Assembly (NCBI RefSeq): GCF_000220395.1
Contig: NW_004085970.1
Coordinates: forward strand, 1 to 64,000
Length of the DNA stretch: 64,000 bases
Origin: Ichthyophthirius multifiliis
Lineage: Eukaryota; Ciliophora; Oligohymenophorea; Hymenostomatida
Reading direction: 5' to 3'
Part shown: positions 1-12,310 of the stretch, in pieces
Position numbering within the stretch: position 1 is the stretch's first letter
How the letters are laid out: the number at the start of each line of letters is the position of its first letter
Notes under the pieces: generated by a model
The model's database searches: none
Seen by the model: the letters and a program-made list of their open reading frames with translations, nothing else
What the model was told of the DNA's origin: nothing
Program-made: the position numbers and the translations under genes

Positions 1-5
1 AAATA

Positions 6-66
<61 letters not shown>
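1..66. repeat. (AT)n dinucleotide tract at left edge
   Basis: An almost uninterrupted AT dinucleotide tract starts the window. It lies just beyond the 3' end of the KH-domain gene on the minus strand, so it is probably downstream or intergenic sequence. Confidence 0.9.
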
Positions 67-70
<4 letters not shown>

Positions 71-240
71 TATTTTAAATATTTTTGTTTACATCTTCAA
101 AGTAAATTTTTGAACAATTAGACTAACTTTAAATATTTTACAAAATATTTTAATTAATGAATTTTTTAGCTAATTTTTAATTAACTAAAAATCTAATTTT
201 CCCTTAAAAATCTTCAAAGAAAATTTTCTTTTATTATGGT

Positions 241-1716
241 TCAGATTTTTTTATTTTTTATTCTTAGATCTACTTCTTGATTTAGAAACTTTTCTTTTTT
301 TTCTGAATTACCCCTACTACTATAAGCAGATGATATTTTTTTTAGCCTTTTTATTTTTGTTTAAAAAATATTTATTTTTAAACTAAAAAAACAAAACAAA
401 AAAATTACTTTTTAATTTAAAATTTTCTATTCTTAATCCTAAAGTGAGTTTTTGAATTAATTAGCCAAATTATCATTTATAGCTTTCCCTGTTAGAAGAA
501 TCGGTCCTCCGTTTTTGAATATTTCAAGCTATTACAAAATAATGCAACAAGCATCAATTTTACTATTAATATTTCCTGAAATACTAATAGGGCATTCTTT
601 TTAATCTCCAAAGTCTTTTTCTTTATTACTCATGATTTTAATCTATGCTCCTTTACTTTTTTACGAAATTTCTTTAATCATACACCCCTAAGCTCCAATA
701 AGTTTTGTCACATACTTATTTGGTATCATAAACTTAATAAATAATTCATTATTTTCATGTTCCTGTTCATAGTATTTATCGATTTTCTAATAAAGTTTAA
801 TAGTCGAATTTTAAATACTTTACAATTTTCCTTTAAGTAAACAAACCACTTCATTTTATTTGAGTTATCTTAGTTTTCTATCATCATAAAATCTCAAATT
901 TATATCAAAGTCTTTCTCCAAATTTCTCAAAAAGTCCCTTTTATTTTCCAAATATCTTTAAACTCTATTATGTAAAATAAACCTCACTTAAGTCTCTTAT
1001 TCTGTATAATTTACAGGATTATTAGAATTTTCGTTTTCGGTCATTTTAGAAGCCCTCTCTTCTATTATTTAATAAATCATTTTTATTGCACTTCCGACAT
1101 TTCTATATTCGCCCTCGACACTTATAGTTCTTTAAACCATTTTATTTATTGGTTAATTTGCAACTACCTTAGTCTTTGACTCCTCCATTATTTAGTTTAT
1201 TTATTTACCTTTTATTCCAATCACTAAGCTAACCATATTATTTGGAACTAAACACAAAACGTTATATTGTCTATCTTTTTAGTATTTTTAGTTTATTTCT
1301 TAGAGTTTTTCATGGACTAATTTTAATAATTTCTATAGCTCTTCATACTTTTTGCTTTGATTTTTATCAGCTATTCTTACAAGGATCCCATTTAAATCTG
1401 CAATTGTAAAATTTTTATCTAATTATAATGCTTCAGATACTATTTAAGATTCATATTTTAATACTATTTCTCGCTAATCGTTTTCAAAAAATAACTCGTA
1501 ATCGAATATTCTGTTTTCTTTATTTTAGTTTTCTTTATTTTGGTTTTTTTTTGGAGAACTACTTCTATTTATTTATTATTATTATTAATATTTTTTTAAA
1601 AAATATGTATATATAAATGTTTACCTGGAAACTGTAAATGAAGATTATGAACTTGATCTTGACCTTGATCTTAATCTTGATCTTGATCGCGATTTTGATC
1701 TCGATTTATTTGACAT
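241..1716 (-). CDS. KH-domain RNA-binding protein with SR-type tails
   Basis: Probable RNA-binding protein of the PCBP/NOVA-like multi-KH type, acting on RNA in nucleus or cytoplasm. Read with TAA/TAG as Gln, it starts at ATG 1714-1716 with an Arg-Ser-rich stretch (MSNKSRSKSRSRSR...). A first intron follows (GTAAAC at about 1625 to TAG near 1557). Two KH modules are visible: VSLVIGIKGKQINQIMEES and, further on, YVTKLIGAQGCMIKEIS. Each carries the (I/L)IG-x-x-G core that contacts RNA. A second short intron near 390-415 precedes a basic tail that again contains SKSRSRSK. The 3' end is uncertain: the SR frame meets no TGA before the AT tract at the window edge, while a neighbouring frame stops at 241-243, so a frameshift or unseen intron is possible. 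The KH assignment is secure; the target RNAs are unknown. Confidence 0.75.
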
Positions 1717-2736
1717 TTTTTTAGTATTTTTTTTTTTTTTTTTTAGTATTTTATTTTTATTATATATTTTAATTAATTTTTATATATATTTTTTTTTTTT
1801 TTCTCTTCTTTATTATATTGTATTATTAAATATATTTCTTATTTTTTTTTAAAAAACAAAAAAAATATAATTTACATATTAAAAAATAACTATTTAATAA
1901 ATCAATTTTTTTATTTAAACAGTTTCTATTACTTTAAAAAGTTATGAAAACGTATTTTTAAGGATAATTGTTAGTTATAATTTGTAAAAATTCATATCTT
2001 CACATTAATTTTATTTAGTATAATTAAATTAATAATTTTGGTTTTTTATAATTTAATAGATATATCTAATATATTAATATAAGAAATTAAAATACAATAA
2101 ATATCTTAAAATATAAAATGATTTAAAGTTTAATTTATTAATTTAATAAAATTTATTATATACTATATTTATAAGATAAATAGTATTAATAATAATTTAT
2201 ATATATATCTTAATAATATATATCTTAATAATTCAAAAAAATATTAAAATCATGATATTTTAAATCATTTAATTTTTTCTATTAAATACTAAATTATATC
2301 AATTATTATTTTCTTAATTGTTTATTTTTATTATAGGACAAACAAATTTGTATTTATTGATACTCTTTTATTTTCTAAATTTTAAATAGATTAATAAATA
2401 TGGAAATATTATAATTATGATAAAAAAATATAAAAGAAATATATATATTTAAAATTCATATATATAGAATAACTAAGCAAAACTTTTTTTTTATATCAAA
2501 AATTTAAATTTAATATTTAAATTAAATAATCAATTACCCGAAATTATAATATATATAAATTTTATAAAAAAAAAAAAATAAGCATTTTATAAAAAAAAAA
2601 AAAAAAATCTACTTTATAAAAACTTTTTTTTTAAAAAAAATAACTTTAATTTATATCACAAGTAAGTAAAATTAAAATCTAAAATACAAAATCTAAACAC
2701 ATTTTTAAATTTTAATTATAATATTAAACATTTAAT
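1717..2736. other. AT-rich intergenic spacer
   Basis: No TGA-terminated frame with coding texture was found. The stretch is nearly pure A/T with poly-T runs and short AT repeats. Confidence 0.6.
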
Positions 2737-3206
2737 TCATAACTCATTATTTTCTCTTTATTATAATCTTTAATTAGCTTTGCTTATAATTCTATTTCTT
2801 TCTTTTATATACAATACAAATAAATAAATTATTCCTGGAACAAGTAAAACTGCAAAAATAACATCAAGAATGAAGCCCAAAAGAAATATAATAATTCCCA
2901 AAAAAAATAAAATATACTTAATATAACATTAACAATTTAAATAAGTACTATTTCTATATTTTCTCAACAATTCAATATAAGCGCCTAACAAAAAAGCAGG
3001 CCCACTAAACAAAAGAGCAAAAGGAAACAAAAATATAATTAATACAAATATCCAAAATCTAATACAATAGATTTTCCACATTTAAGTGTTATGAACAGTA
3101 AACCTACCATTTTATAACATAGGACATCCGAAAGGATTTAAAGCCATAGTATGCATTTAAGTATAAGTATCTCCACAAAGCCAACACCATTAATATTCAC
3201 AAACAG

Positions 3207-3259
<53 letters not shown>

Positions 3260-4161
3260 ATATTTTATTTATTTTATTATTATTTATTATTTTTTTATTA
3301 TTACCATGTCATATGATTGCATCCTTCTATTTTTTAAACTAATGCTTTACATTTTCTACACCTTTAAATATCTCTTGTATTTATTAATATTGTAATTTCT
3401 TTTTCGAGAATTTAATTGCAAGAGAATTCTTCATGATAATTTCTATTACATTAAGTACATATAAATGCTTAACATTAATCACATTATATTTTTTGCTAGT
3501 TTTTGTTTTCTAATTATAATATATTTTCACAATTTATTGTCGGGCAGAATCTTTTTAATGGATCTTTTTATATATTGACCCTTTTTTGAAAATATCTAAA
3601 TTTAATATATGTTTGATTATCGACATTATCTTATATAATTTAATCAGTTAGTAATTCCAAACAATGCGGACATTTCATATTTTCTACTTTTGAAATTCTA
3701 ATTTCTTCATTTAAATAATTCTTAAAGCAATCCATACATATTAAATGGCATACTTTTTAGATAAAAAGCATTTAATTTTCTTCTACTTAAGATAAGCAAA
3801 TCTAACAAATTTTATAAGAAGTATTCTCTTTTAAGAATTCGTCCACATTCAAATTCATCCGTAAATTTTCTATTTTTTGAAATAATTGTACAGCATTTGT
3901 TATATCAAAATTCGAACATTTTAAATGCAAATTTTTCTAACTTTTACAGATTTAACATATTTATTCATTATTTTATTCAGGTAAAAATAAATGCGTATAC
4001 ATATCATCATCGTCTGTTGTTAATTATAAAAAAGCTTCATCCGCACTCATACAGTTTTCACTTATAATTATAAAAAATGCATGATTTTGAAGAACTCCTG
4101 AAGTAGTTAATTATTTATATATGTTATATTAATTCATTTTCAAATTTAATTTTGCGGACAT
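2737..4161 (-). CDS. RBR (RING-IBR-RING2) E3 ubiquitin ligase, membrane-anchored
   Basis: Predicted RBR E3 ligase, which passes ubiquitin from an E2 through a catalytic Cys in RING2. ATG 4159-4161 is the most upstream in-frame start; TGA is at 2737-2739. RING1 is clear (CQICL...CHLICMDCF...CPHC). The IBR follows with paired cysteines and NYHEEFSC. RING2 is split by an intron at 3209-3304: the upstream exon ends EGCNHMTC and the downstream one resumes CSVCEYQWCWLCG after removal, which exactly restores the RING2 pattern. The C-terminus has two hydrophobic segments (IFVLIIFLFPFALLFSGPAF and a second around LGIIIFLLGFILDVIF), as in the RNF144/RNF19 group, suggesting anchoring in an endomembrane. 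The intron contains a long AT repeat. The substrate cannot be inferred. Confidence 0.9.
3209..3304 (-). other. Intron in RBR ligase gene, (AT)n-rich
   Basis: GT at 3303-3304 and AG at 3209-3210 on the minus strand. Removing it joins the two halves of RING2 in frame (CNHMTC-SVCEYQWCWLC). Most of it is an AT dinucleotide repeat. Confidence 0.9.
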
Positions 4162-6848
4162 TATTTATGAATTTATTCGAATATATTAGTTTTATTGTTT
4201 ACTTTCACTTGATAATATTGAGTCTATCATATCTTCGGAATCTATACGACTTTTATAATATAAATGGTGTGGGGAATTATTTAATATATTGTTTTAATAA
4301 TTCGAAGATATTTAAAACGAAATATTTTCGTTATTATTCATTTTTTTTTATTATTATTCAATTTAAAGCTAGTATTCCTTTTTTTTTTTAATTTGTTAAT
4401 ATAAAATTATTTATAATAATAAAATATAAATATTTTATTATTTTTTTATTCATTAATAAAAATTTTTTTTTTTAAATAAAAGTATCATATAAAATTAATA
4501 AATAAGTTTGAAATTAAATTAAAATTATAGCCACATATACTTTTATTAAAGGAAAATATATAATATTTATATGATTAGAATTATAAATTGCATTAATTTT
4601 AAAAATATAAATTTTACTTATATAACATTTTTTATATGTGTTTGTTTTATAAAAATATTTTATATTTAAACAAAAATTAAAATAAAAATTGAATAATATA
4701 TTTTTAAATAATAATAATTTAAAATTTATTTACTTCTAAATTATTTACATGTATATATTATATAATAATTATAAATTTATGTTTAAATGTAAATATATAT
4801 ATATATATATATATATATTTTATAAATTATATTGAATTTAAAACACTTTAAATATTTATGGTATAATGAAATTTTAATAAATCAAAAATAATAAAAAGCT
4901 ATGAAAAGCATTAGATAATATTTTTAATTTAATTTTTTTTTAAATTTCCTATGCGTTACGATAATTATATATATTTTAATTATAATATCTTTTAAAATTA
5001 ATTAATATATTAATAATAAAAGTATTTTTTATAAATAATAATAATAAAATTCTATAATTAATACAAAAGCTTTCTAAATCTAGTGTTTTATTTAATTTTT
5101 TTTAATAATAAAATTATAATTGACTACCAGAAAATAGAAAACCTAATAATAAAATAAAAGATAAGAATAATATATTTAGTATTTAAAAAATAGAAATTCT
5201 AATAATTTATATTTCATATATTAAATTTAAATTAATCTAAAAATATTTATAAAAAATTAGATTATTAAAATATAATTTATATTATAATGTTTATAGTGTA
5301 CATATATAATTAAGATAATTCAGATTTTTACATATTACATAAGAATTCTCATAAAAATAATAAACTTAACAATACAATAATAGTTTTACAATTATATATA
5401 AAACACATTTAATCTATTTTCAGGTATAATTATTTTTTTAATCTAAAAAAATAAAAAAAACCTATTCAAAACATTAAAAATAATGATTTCTTAGAAAATG
5501 TATTTCAAATATTAATTTTATTCTCAGTAAAAATTTTCCTAATCTAAATAATTAAAAAATAAAGTAATAATTTTAAATATTTTATGAAGCTTTTTAGTTA
5601 ATTAATATTCCATTTTTAATAATTATTTTATTAAAGATAATTTTTTAATATAAATTATATTATATTTATTTAATAATTATTAGATTAACTAAAATAAAAA
5701 TATAATAATTTTCTTTTTGTTTTAATTTTTATTCAGTTTCCCTTTAATTTTTATTTTAATATATAAGTTTTTTTTAAAAAAAATAAAAAAACAATAAGAG
5801 TGACAAGTGATAGTTAAAAAATATTAAGGTTTTAGCCATTAATAATTTATAAATTATTATTGTTTTTAAATAAAAATTAATTTAATCATTAATATTAATA
5901 TATTAAGTATATAAATATTATAATAATAATTATGTATTTATATTAAAAAAAATTTAAGATTTTAACCTTTTAACCCAACAAAATAAAAAAATAAAATATT
6001 AAACAAAAGAAATACAATATAAAATTGCATATCAGTACATTTGGTTTTTTTTTATTTAATTTTTAATGTATTTATTTGTTAAAGTTTAAAATAATGTTAA
6101 TAAATTATTATGATAATTAAATTTTTAGAATATTAATAATAATAAATTAATTCTTATTAAAATCTAATTGAAATATTTTATATGATTATTTAATCTAATA
6201 TAAATAATAATATTAGATAACATAAAAGTTATAATGTATTTTTTTAATTTTTTTAAATTTAAAGCATTCTTTTAAGTAAAGAATATTATTTATCAAAATA
6301 AAACAATGTTAAAGAAAGAATATATAATAATTTTGTGTGTATGACAATATTTAATACCAAATAAAAATTTATTAGAATAATTATAAATAAATAAATTAAG
6401 TCCTTCTTTTTTTAAAATGTTTGCAAGAAGATTTAGTACAAAATTATTATATAAATAATTTTGATTAAATAATTAAAATATGTTAATGATATTTAATTTT
6501 ATAAATTATATAAAAGATAGATATATATATATATATATAAAAAATAAATAAGTAATTTATATTTTTTATTTATAAATTCACTAATTTCTATATTTTTATT
6601 AAACATATAGTTATTTTATATATTTTTATTTTAATAAAAAAAGCTAAAAAATAAAATAAATATTTTAAAATCTTTATTATTATTATATTTTTTATGTATT
6701 AATAAAAACTAATATTAACATATAGTATATATAAATCTTATTTTTATATTTTATTTTTTTCAATATATATATAAAAGATCTAAATAAAATTAATGTAAAT
6801 AAAATAATTTATCAGTTTAATAATTTTAAAATAATAAAACAAAAAAAT
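4162..6848. other. Long AT-rich intergenic region
   Basis: About 2.7 kb of nearly pure A/T with several AT runs (for example 4796-4820 and 6520-6537). I found no ciliate-code frame with convincing amino-acid composition and no RNA gene signature. Confidence 0.55.
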
Positions 6849-8615
6849 TCATAAAAATATAACGATTGCGCTAATATCATCCCTTTGATTGGCTTAACAC
6901 TTAAAAAATTATTAAATAAAATATAATATAAACTTTAGAAAAAAAATAAAAAATAAATATATACTTTCTTCCACTTAAATAGAGCCCTATTTATTAAATA
7001 TTTAACAGCTTCTTCCACATTTTTTTATTCGTAAAAAGGCTTAACTAAATTAACAGCTTCTTCGTTATCAATAATAGACCAAATTCCATCAGAAGCAACG
7101 ATAATAAATCCATTTTATTATATTTATTAATAGTCAAATTCAATAATTTCTTTTTTTTATAAATAAAAAAAAAACAATTAAATATTATTTTTATTAGTAT
7201 TTATTAATTTATTACCTGGATCGCAAACAATTCCTGCCTAAACACCTATTTTATCCCCAAAACTTCTTGTCATAGCCAAACCTGGGGCTTATTTATTTTT
7301 AAGCCAAACCCTTAAAGGCCCTTGTTTACTACCATTAACTTTTTTTTATTTTTTGCTTTTTTTTACTTTTTTTATTTTACTTAAACATTAATCTATACTT
7401 CCTCCTGCTTTAATTATTCTTTGATATTCTTATTATATATAAGGACTATGATCATTTGATAACTTTTAAATTATGTATTAATTATTTCTAAGCTTTTTTG
7501 CAAAAATAGCTCTAGAATCTCCAACATTTGCACAAAATATTTTTTTTTCTGTAATGTATATGTTACATAATGTAGATCCACTTATAATTTAAAAAAAAAT
7601 ATTATGTAAGTTATTAATAAAAAATAAAACCTTAAATTAACATCGAATTATCTTTACTCATTAATTAATTTATTCAAATTAGAAAAAGCTTTCTAAATGC
7701 AAACTTTTAAATTTTAGTTTTAATTTAATTAAACTTCTAAAATACTATGTAAATTCTATTTAATAAATTAAGAAACTAAATGACCATTTTCCCCTTGTTT
7801 TTATTTGTTTTTTATTAAAAAAATAAAAATAAAATAAAATATAAACTAAATAAATACCATGTCCATCACAAATCCCAAAATTAAAAATATATTAATTTTT
7901 AAGATTTTAAGGTAAAGTTATAACTTCATCTTAATTTATTTTATTTTTTTACATTTAATTAAAACCAGCAATTGATTTAGATGCAAAAATTATGTTTTTT
8001 TAATTTTCTTTTTTCTATTATTTTATTAAATGCATTGATATTTCTTTTTACATTTTCGGGAATCCTTATTCAATATAAATTTTTTATTACGTTTAAGCGT
8101 TTTCTATCAATATGCTTCTTTTTAACTATTTTAACTAAGGTTAACTATTAAATTAATTTGTAGCTTTTATATTTTCTTGTATTAAAGGTAAATTATCGAA
8201 AGAAGATCTTTTTTATTTTTTATTTATTTGTATTTTTTATTAAGTATAAACATTTCTTAAATTTTCTAATTTGTATTTTTTTTAATTTATTTTATTTTAT
8301 TTTTGTTAAATAAAAAAAAAAAAACCTTCATTTTCTTTTTACTTATTAAGATTAAAATAAGAAAATTATTCATATTTTCTTTTTTTAAAAAATAAGTAAT
8401 ATATTATATTAGCTTATTTTATATTAAAATGAAAAATACAATAACTAGGAACATTTTCTTAATTTATTTATTTGCTGTAAAATACAATCTTTATTATTAG
8501 TTTGCTCTATATCAACTTTTATTTCTTTTTGAGATTTTCTGTTATGTTTTTCACTTATATCTAGTAACTATTTACTTTTTAAAGTATTTATAAGTTATAA
8601 TAACGGAGAAATCAT
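6849..8615 (-). CDS. PP2C-family protein Ser/Thr phosphatase
   Basis: Metal-dependent PP2C (PPM) phosphatase that dephosphorylates Ser/Thr residues. The start is ATG 8613-8615 and the stop TGA 6849-6851. After a Gln/Lys-rich N-terminal part, the PP2C motifs appear in order over several exons: GICDGHG (metal-binding Asp), NGHLVSQF, CANVGDSRAIF, GLAMTRSFGD, FIIVASDGIW with its metal-binding Asp, and a final short exon RDDISAIVIFL, which corresponds to the conserved DN(I/V)SxxVV end. Introns lie near 6905-6960, 7140-7215, 7580-7630, 7795-7860 and in the 5' part (about 8215-8440). The order and spacing match the family. The N-terminal extension upstream of DGHG (about 130 residues) is not recognised. 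Substrate and regulation are unknown. Confidence 0.9.
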
Positions 8616-8947
8616 ATTTTAGTTTTAATTCATTAATTTTTATTTGTCTATTTAGAAATAAAAATTATAAATTTTATTATATAGTTTATAATTTTAATAA
8701 AATAAAATTTTAATTTAAATTTTTATATATTTAAAATGTATTTACATCTATATATATATATAAATTTTTATATGTTAATGGCTTAAATTTTATATTTTTT
8801 TAATATTTATTTTTAAAAACTAAAAAAAAAAAAAAACTGACAAATAATTGATTATTCTTATAAATTAATTTTTTTTAAATAGAATTTTATAAAATAAATT
8901 ACATAAAAATAAAAGATAAACATTAATTAATAATAAAAAAATAATTA
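8616..8947. other. AT-rich intergenic spacer
   Basis: A/T-only texture between two minus-strand genes. No feature seen. Confidence 0.6.
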
Positions 8948-10084
8948 TCAATAAATTGATAATAATTAAACGAATTAAAAATATAATGCACTTAAGAACA
9001 AAAAAACAATATACAAATCATTATTGATTTAAATTAAGTTCTTAAATTTTTATTTTTCTAGCTTCTTAATCTTAATTCCTTTTTTTTTTAATTTCATTTA
9101 AAATTAAATGTTCTTAATTTTATTCATTTAAAACATTTTACAATTATCTAAAAATAAAATAAAAAATTATTATATATTATATTTGATAACATTTTTTCAT
9201 CCTAAGTTGCATGATTATCGTATCTTTATTTAATAATATTCTTTTATGTTAAATATCTCATTTCTTCAGTAATTCCTTACTCTAATTCCTAAATAAATAT
9301 ATATAAAAATAAATAAATATTTTAATAATTTTTAATAAATATACTTTTTTAAAATAAAGTTTTATAATATATATTTTTTTAAACAATAAAATTTTTAAAA
9401 TACTTATAACATATCTTTTTCCCATTCATGTCTTTCAATTTCATCTTATATAAACTATTTATTCATTTAAGAATTTTTCAGTAGATATTTTTTTTACAAT
9501 ATATTATTTTCTCTTTCTATTAATTCTTATTTTTTTTATTCATAATATTCTTTTCTTTCTTTTTCTAATTACAATTTTTCTTATTATTCACAATTTTCAA
9601 TTTTTTTAAATTCAAAATCAACTAAAATTTTTGATATATTTTTTCCTTATTATTCTTTAAAATTATATTCGAAAAAAATAAATAAAAAAAAATGAAATTT
9701 TATTTATCTTTTTTTTATTTACATAATTTATCATATATTTTTTCTTTTTATTTTAATAAATCAACTGAATATTATTTATTTTATTTTTAAACTTCTTACT
9801 ATATAAAATCTTTTTGTATTCTTTATTCGATTCCTGAGTTTTTCTTTTATGTTAAATCATTATATTTTCTTTATTTTTTATTTCCTTATATTCCATTATT
9901 ATTTTATTCTTCTTTTCTTTACATCAATGCTATTTGTAATCCTACTAACTTTTTTTTATATTTTATTTGTTTTATCAATAAACAAAAACTTAATATGAAT
10001 TACTGAAGAATCATCCACTTCAATTTTATTTTATTGTTTTTTTGGAATTATAGTACTTTCAGCTAACCAACCTAAATCACTCAT
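8948..10084 (-). CDS. CCDC174-like coiled-coil protein
   Basis: Starts at ATG 10082-10084 (MSDLGWLAESTIIPKK) and ends at TGA 8948-8950. An intron of about 55 nt (GTAATT...AAAAAG) joins the N-terminal exon to SLVGLQIALMQRKEEQ; this fits the conserved 'SSLxxLxAxLxxKxEE' element of CCDC174. A SGIEQRIQKDF motif similar to the CCDC174 'NKGVxxRxxRD' segment and DLLKQKEKIYDKL follow. The remainder is a charged coiled coil (KLQLEKERKEYYEQKKQEL; EIERHEWEKDML) in two or three further exons with introns around 9300-9400 and 9150-9190. In animals CCDC174 is a nuclear, splicing-associated protein; applying that role here is inference. The extreme C-terminus is hydrophobic and may be mis-framed. Confidence 0.55.
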
Positions 10085-10418
10085 TTTTTTTTTTTATAAA
10101 ATTTGATTAATTTATTAGATAAAATATAATATAATAAATATTTATAATTATAAATAAAAAATATTAAAAAGAGAAGATAATTATTTAATATTTAAAGATG
10201 ATAAAATTTTATAAATAATATATATTATAATAGCGATAATAACTTTAATAAAATATAAATATTCTAAAAAAATTCATATATATGTTAATAGTAATAAAAA
10301 TAATAAAAAATATCTTAATAGTATTTTTTGTTTTATAAATTTTAAATGTATATATAACATTTTACAAATTAAAATTCTTATTTAATATTTTTATAATATA
10401 TATAAATTTTTAAGATAA

Positions 10419-10783
10419 TCATTATTCTTTTTTGTCTTATTCTTAAACACTATAGAAATCTAGAAAAAAAATAATTAGCGATTAAAATAAAATATAATAA
10501 AATACACTTTTTTATTTAGTTGGTTATATTAAAACAATTCCTAAAAAAGCAGTAAAAACACAAACAATTAAACAAACTATTAATGTTGGAATCATATATG
10601 CATACTTTTTTCTGGAAAATAATTTTATATTTAATGTGTTGGCTCAATAAAAGGCTTTTTAATATAATATTAGCTAATATATATTTTTTATTTAATTACA
10701 GTTATTAATACCCATATTAAATAATAAATATATAATAATGTTAATGTTATCATTCCTATTTATCCTATTGATTGCATACTCAT
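10419..10783 (-). CDS. DPM2: DPM2-like subunit of dolichol-phosphate mannose synthase
   Basis: DPM2 is a small two-helix ER membrane protein that stabilises dolichol-phosphate mannose synthase and also takes part in the GPI-GlcNAc transferase. The start is ATG 10781-10783. The first helix is QIGMITLTLLYIYYLIWV, followed by a short intron (about 10680-10705). Then comes the family signature KKPFIEPTHQIQNYFP (compare PFIDSxHxIHKYFLP) and, in another frame, KKYAYMIPTLIVCLIVCVF for the second helix. The two halves differ by one base at a six-A run (T run at 10606-10611 on the plus strand). A seventh A would give a continuous protein. An assembly error is more likely than a pseudogene because both halves are conserved. 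The stop used is TGA 10419-10421; the tail after QPTK is unusual. Confidence 0.75.
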
Positions 10784-10939
10784 TTTATTTAATATTTTTG
10801 ATTATTTTTCAATATTTTTTTTTTTTACTTTATAAAAAAAAAAAAAAAATTTTAATTAATTTAATTTGAAAAAAAAGAAAAACTAAATAAATAAAATAAT
10901 AAATAACCCAAAAATGAAATAAAATAAATATATACATTT

Positions 10940-11498
10940 TAATATCACTAAGGTAATTTAAGATTCTTCTACTACGCATAATTTCTAGGTTTTCTAGGTT
11001 AATAAAAATGTCATAAAGACTTTTGTTAGTTATTTATTTAATTATTTAAATATCACATTATTATTATGGCTTTTCGTAATATTTTCTAATTAATTCAATT
11101 TTTTAAGCAAATTTTTATATTTTTAGACTTTATTTCTTTCTAAAAGTACTATTCGTTCATTCTTTTTTCAGTTTAATTTTTTCTGTTTTCTGAGTTTTCT
11201 ATTTATATTAAAAATTATTCATATTCGTTATTTTTTCTGGAGTAATTTTTTTAAATCTTTATATTACAATTTTTCAAAAAAGTAAATTTAAGCATTAAAT
11301 TTCAATTTTTTTCTCTTAAAAATCTTTATTTATAAATTTCATTTAATACAAAAAAAAAATTATCTAATTTTTAATTTTTCTCTTCCTATAAAACTAAAAG
11401 TTAATTAAATTTTCGTATTTTCTTCTATTAACAATTTTAGACCAATCTTTAGATTAATCTTGATAATTTTATTTTCTGAAATCACCTTTAATATTCAT
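10940..11498 (-). pseudogene. Frame-disrupted coiled-coil locus
   Basis: Opens with a plausible start, ATG 11496-11498 (MNIKGDFRKQNYQDQSKDW), and shows charged, coiled-coil-like segments such as NEYEQFLIQIENSENR and KKIELIRKYYEK. No single frame stays open: at least three single-base jumps, all near A-runs, are needed to connect the segments. No domain was recognised. It could be a decayed gene, a gene damaged by homopolymer miscalls like several others in this window, or a gene with introns I failed to place. The 3' limit is only approximate. Confidence 0.35.
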
Positions 11499-12310
11499 CT
11501 TATTATGCTATTAAACTAAACTGTCTGTCTTTTGAATTTTTTATTTATTATTAAAGAAACGCCACCTAAGATTTTAACTAGTTTAAGCATTTTATAATTC
11601 CTTTTATTTTAATTAACCGAAAAAGTTCAATGGAAATATATTAAAGTTTTATAATTTTATTAATTTTATTTTTTTATTATTTTTGAACATTAAACTTAAT
11701 TCTTTATATAAAATAAATAAATATATATATTGGTTTGTAATTTTACTTTTATATTTTACAGAACCTTTTTTTTTATTATTAAAATAGTAAATATAAATAA
11801 AAGTTCATATCTTATTTTAATTTATATTTATAAATTAAATAAATAGAAAAAATATATATTAAAAATTATTTATTTTAAGAATAAAAATATATATTAAATA
11901 CATTCATTATTTAAGCCCCCTCAATTAGTCTGTTTTAAATAACACTAAAAGGTCTTATTATTTAATATTTTTTCCCTCAAATTATATAAAAAGACTTACC
12001 TGCTTTTTTAAAAAAACCAAAAGGTAAAAATATTAAAAAATAGCAATAAAGCCTTAATTTAATTTTTTTTTTTAATATATTTATATTAATTCTAATATAA
12101 ATAAAAAATATTAACAAGTAGTATAGAATATATAATCTTAATATAATCCATAAATAATTTATTTATAATTGAATTATTATAATAATAAAATTTTAAATTA
12201 ATATAATATTTAAAACTTTTTATATTTTATGAATATTTAAAAAATAAAAATTATACTAATATTTTTGATTTTTTTGTTTTTATTATTTATATGATAAAAA
12301 AAAAATATTA
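11499..12310. other. Intergenic region with one less AT-rich island
   Basis: Mostly A/T. An island at about 11913-12050 has clearly more G/C and contains runs such as gccccctcaatt and gacttacctgc. On the plus strand it is open and would read SISLFQITLKGL... and DLPAFLKKPKGKN, but no start or partner exon was identified. Confidence 0.5.

Noticed and set aside
1-66. Telomere or chromosome end at the left edge
   Set aside because: The edge is plain AT dinucleotide repeat; the G4T2 / C4A2 repeats typical of oligohymenophorean telomeres are absent.
11994-12040. Possible U1 snRNA start (acttacctg)
   Set aside because: Only the nine-base match is present. I could not find the expected stem-loop I or a convincing Sm site at the right spacing, so it is left as an unassigned island.
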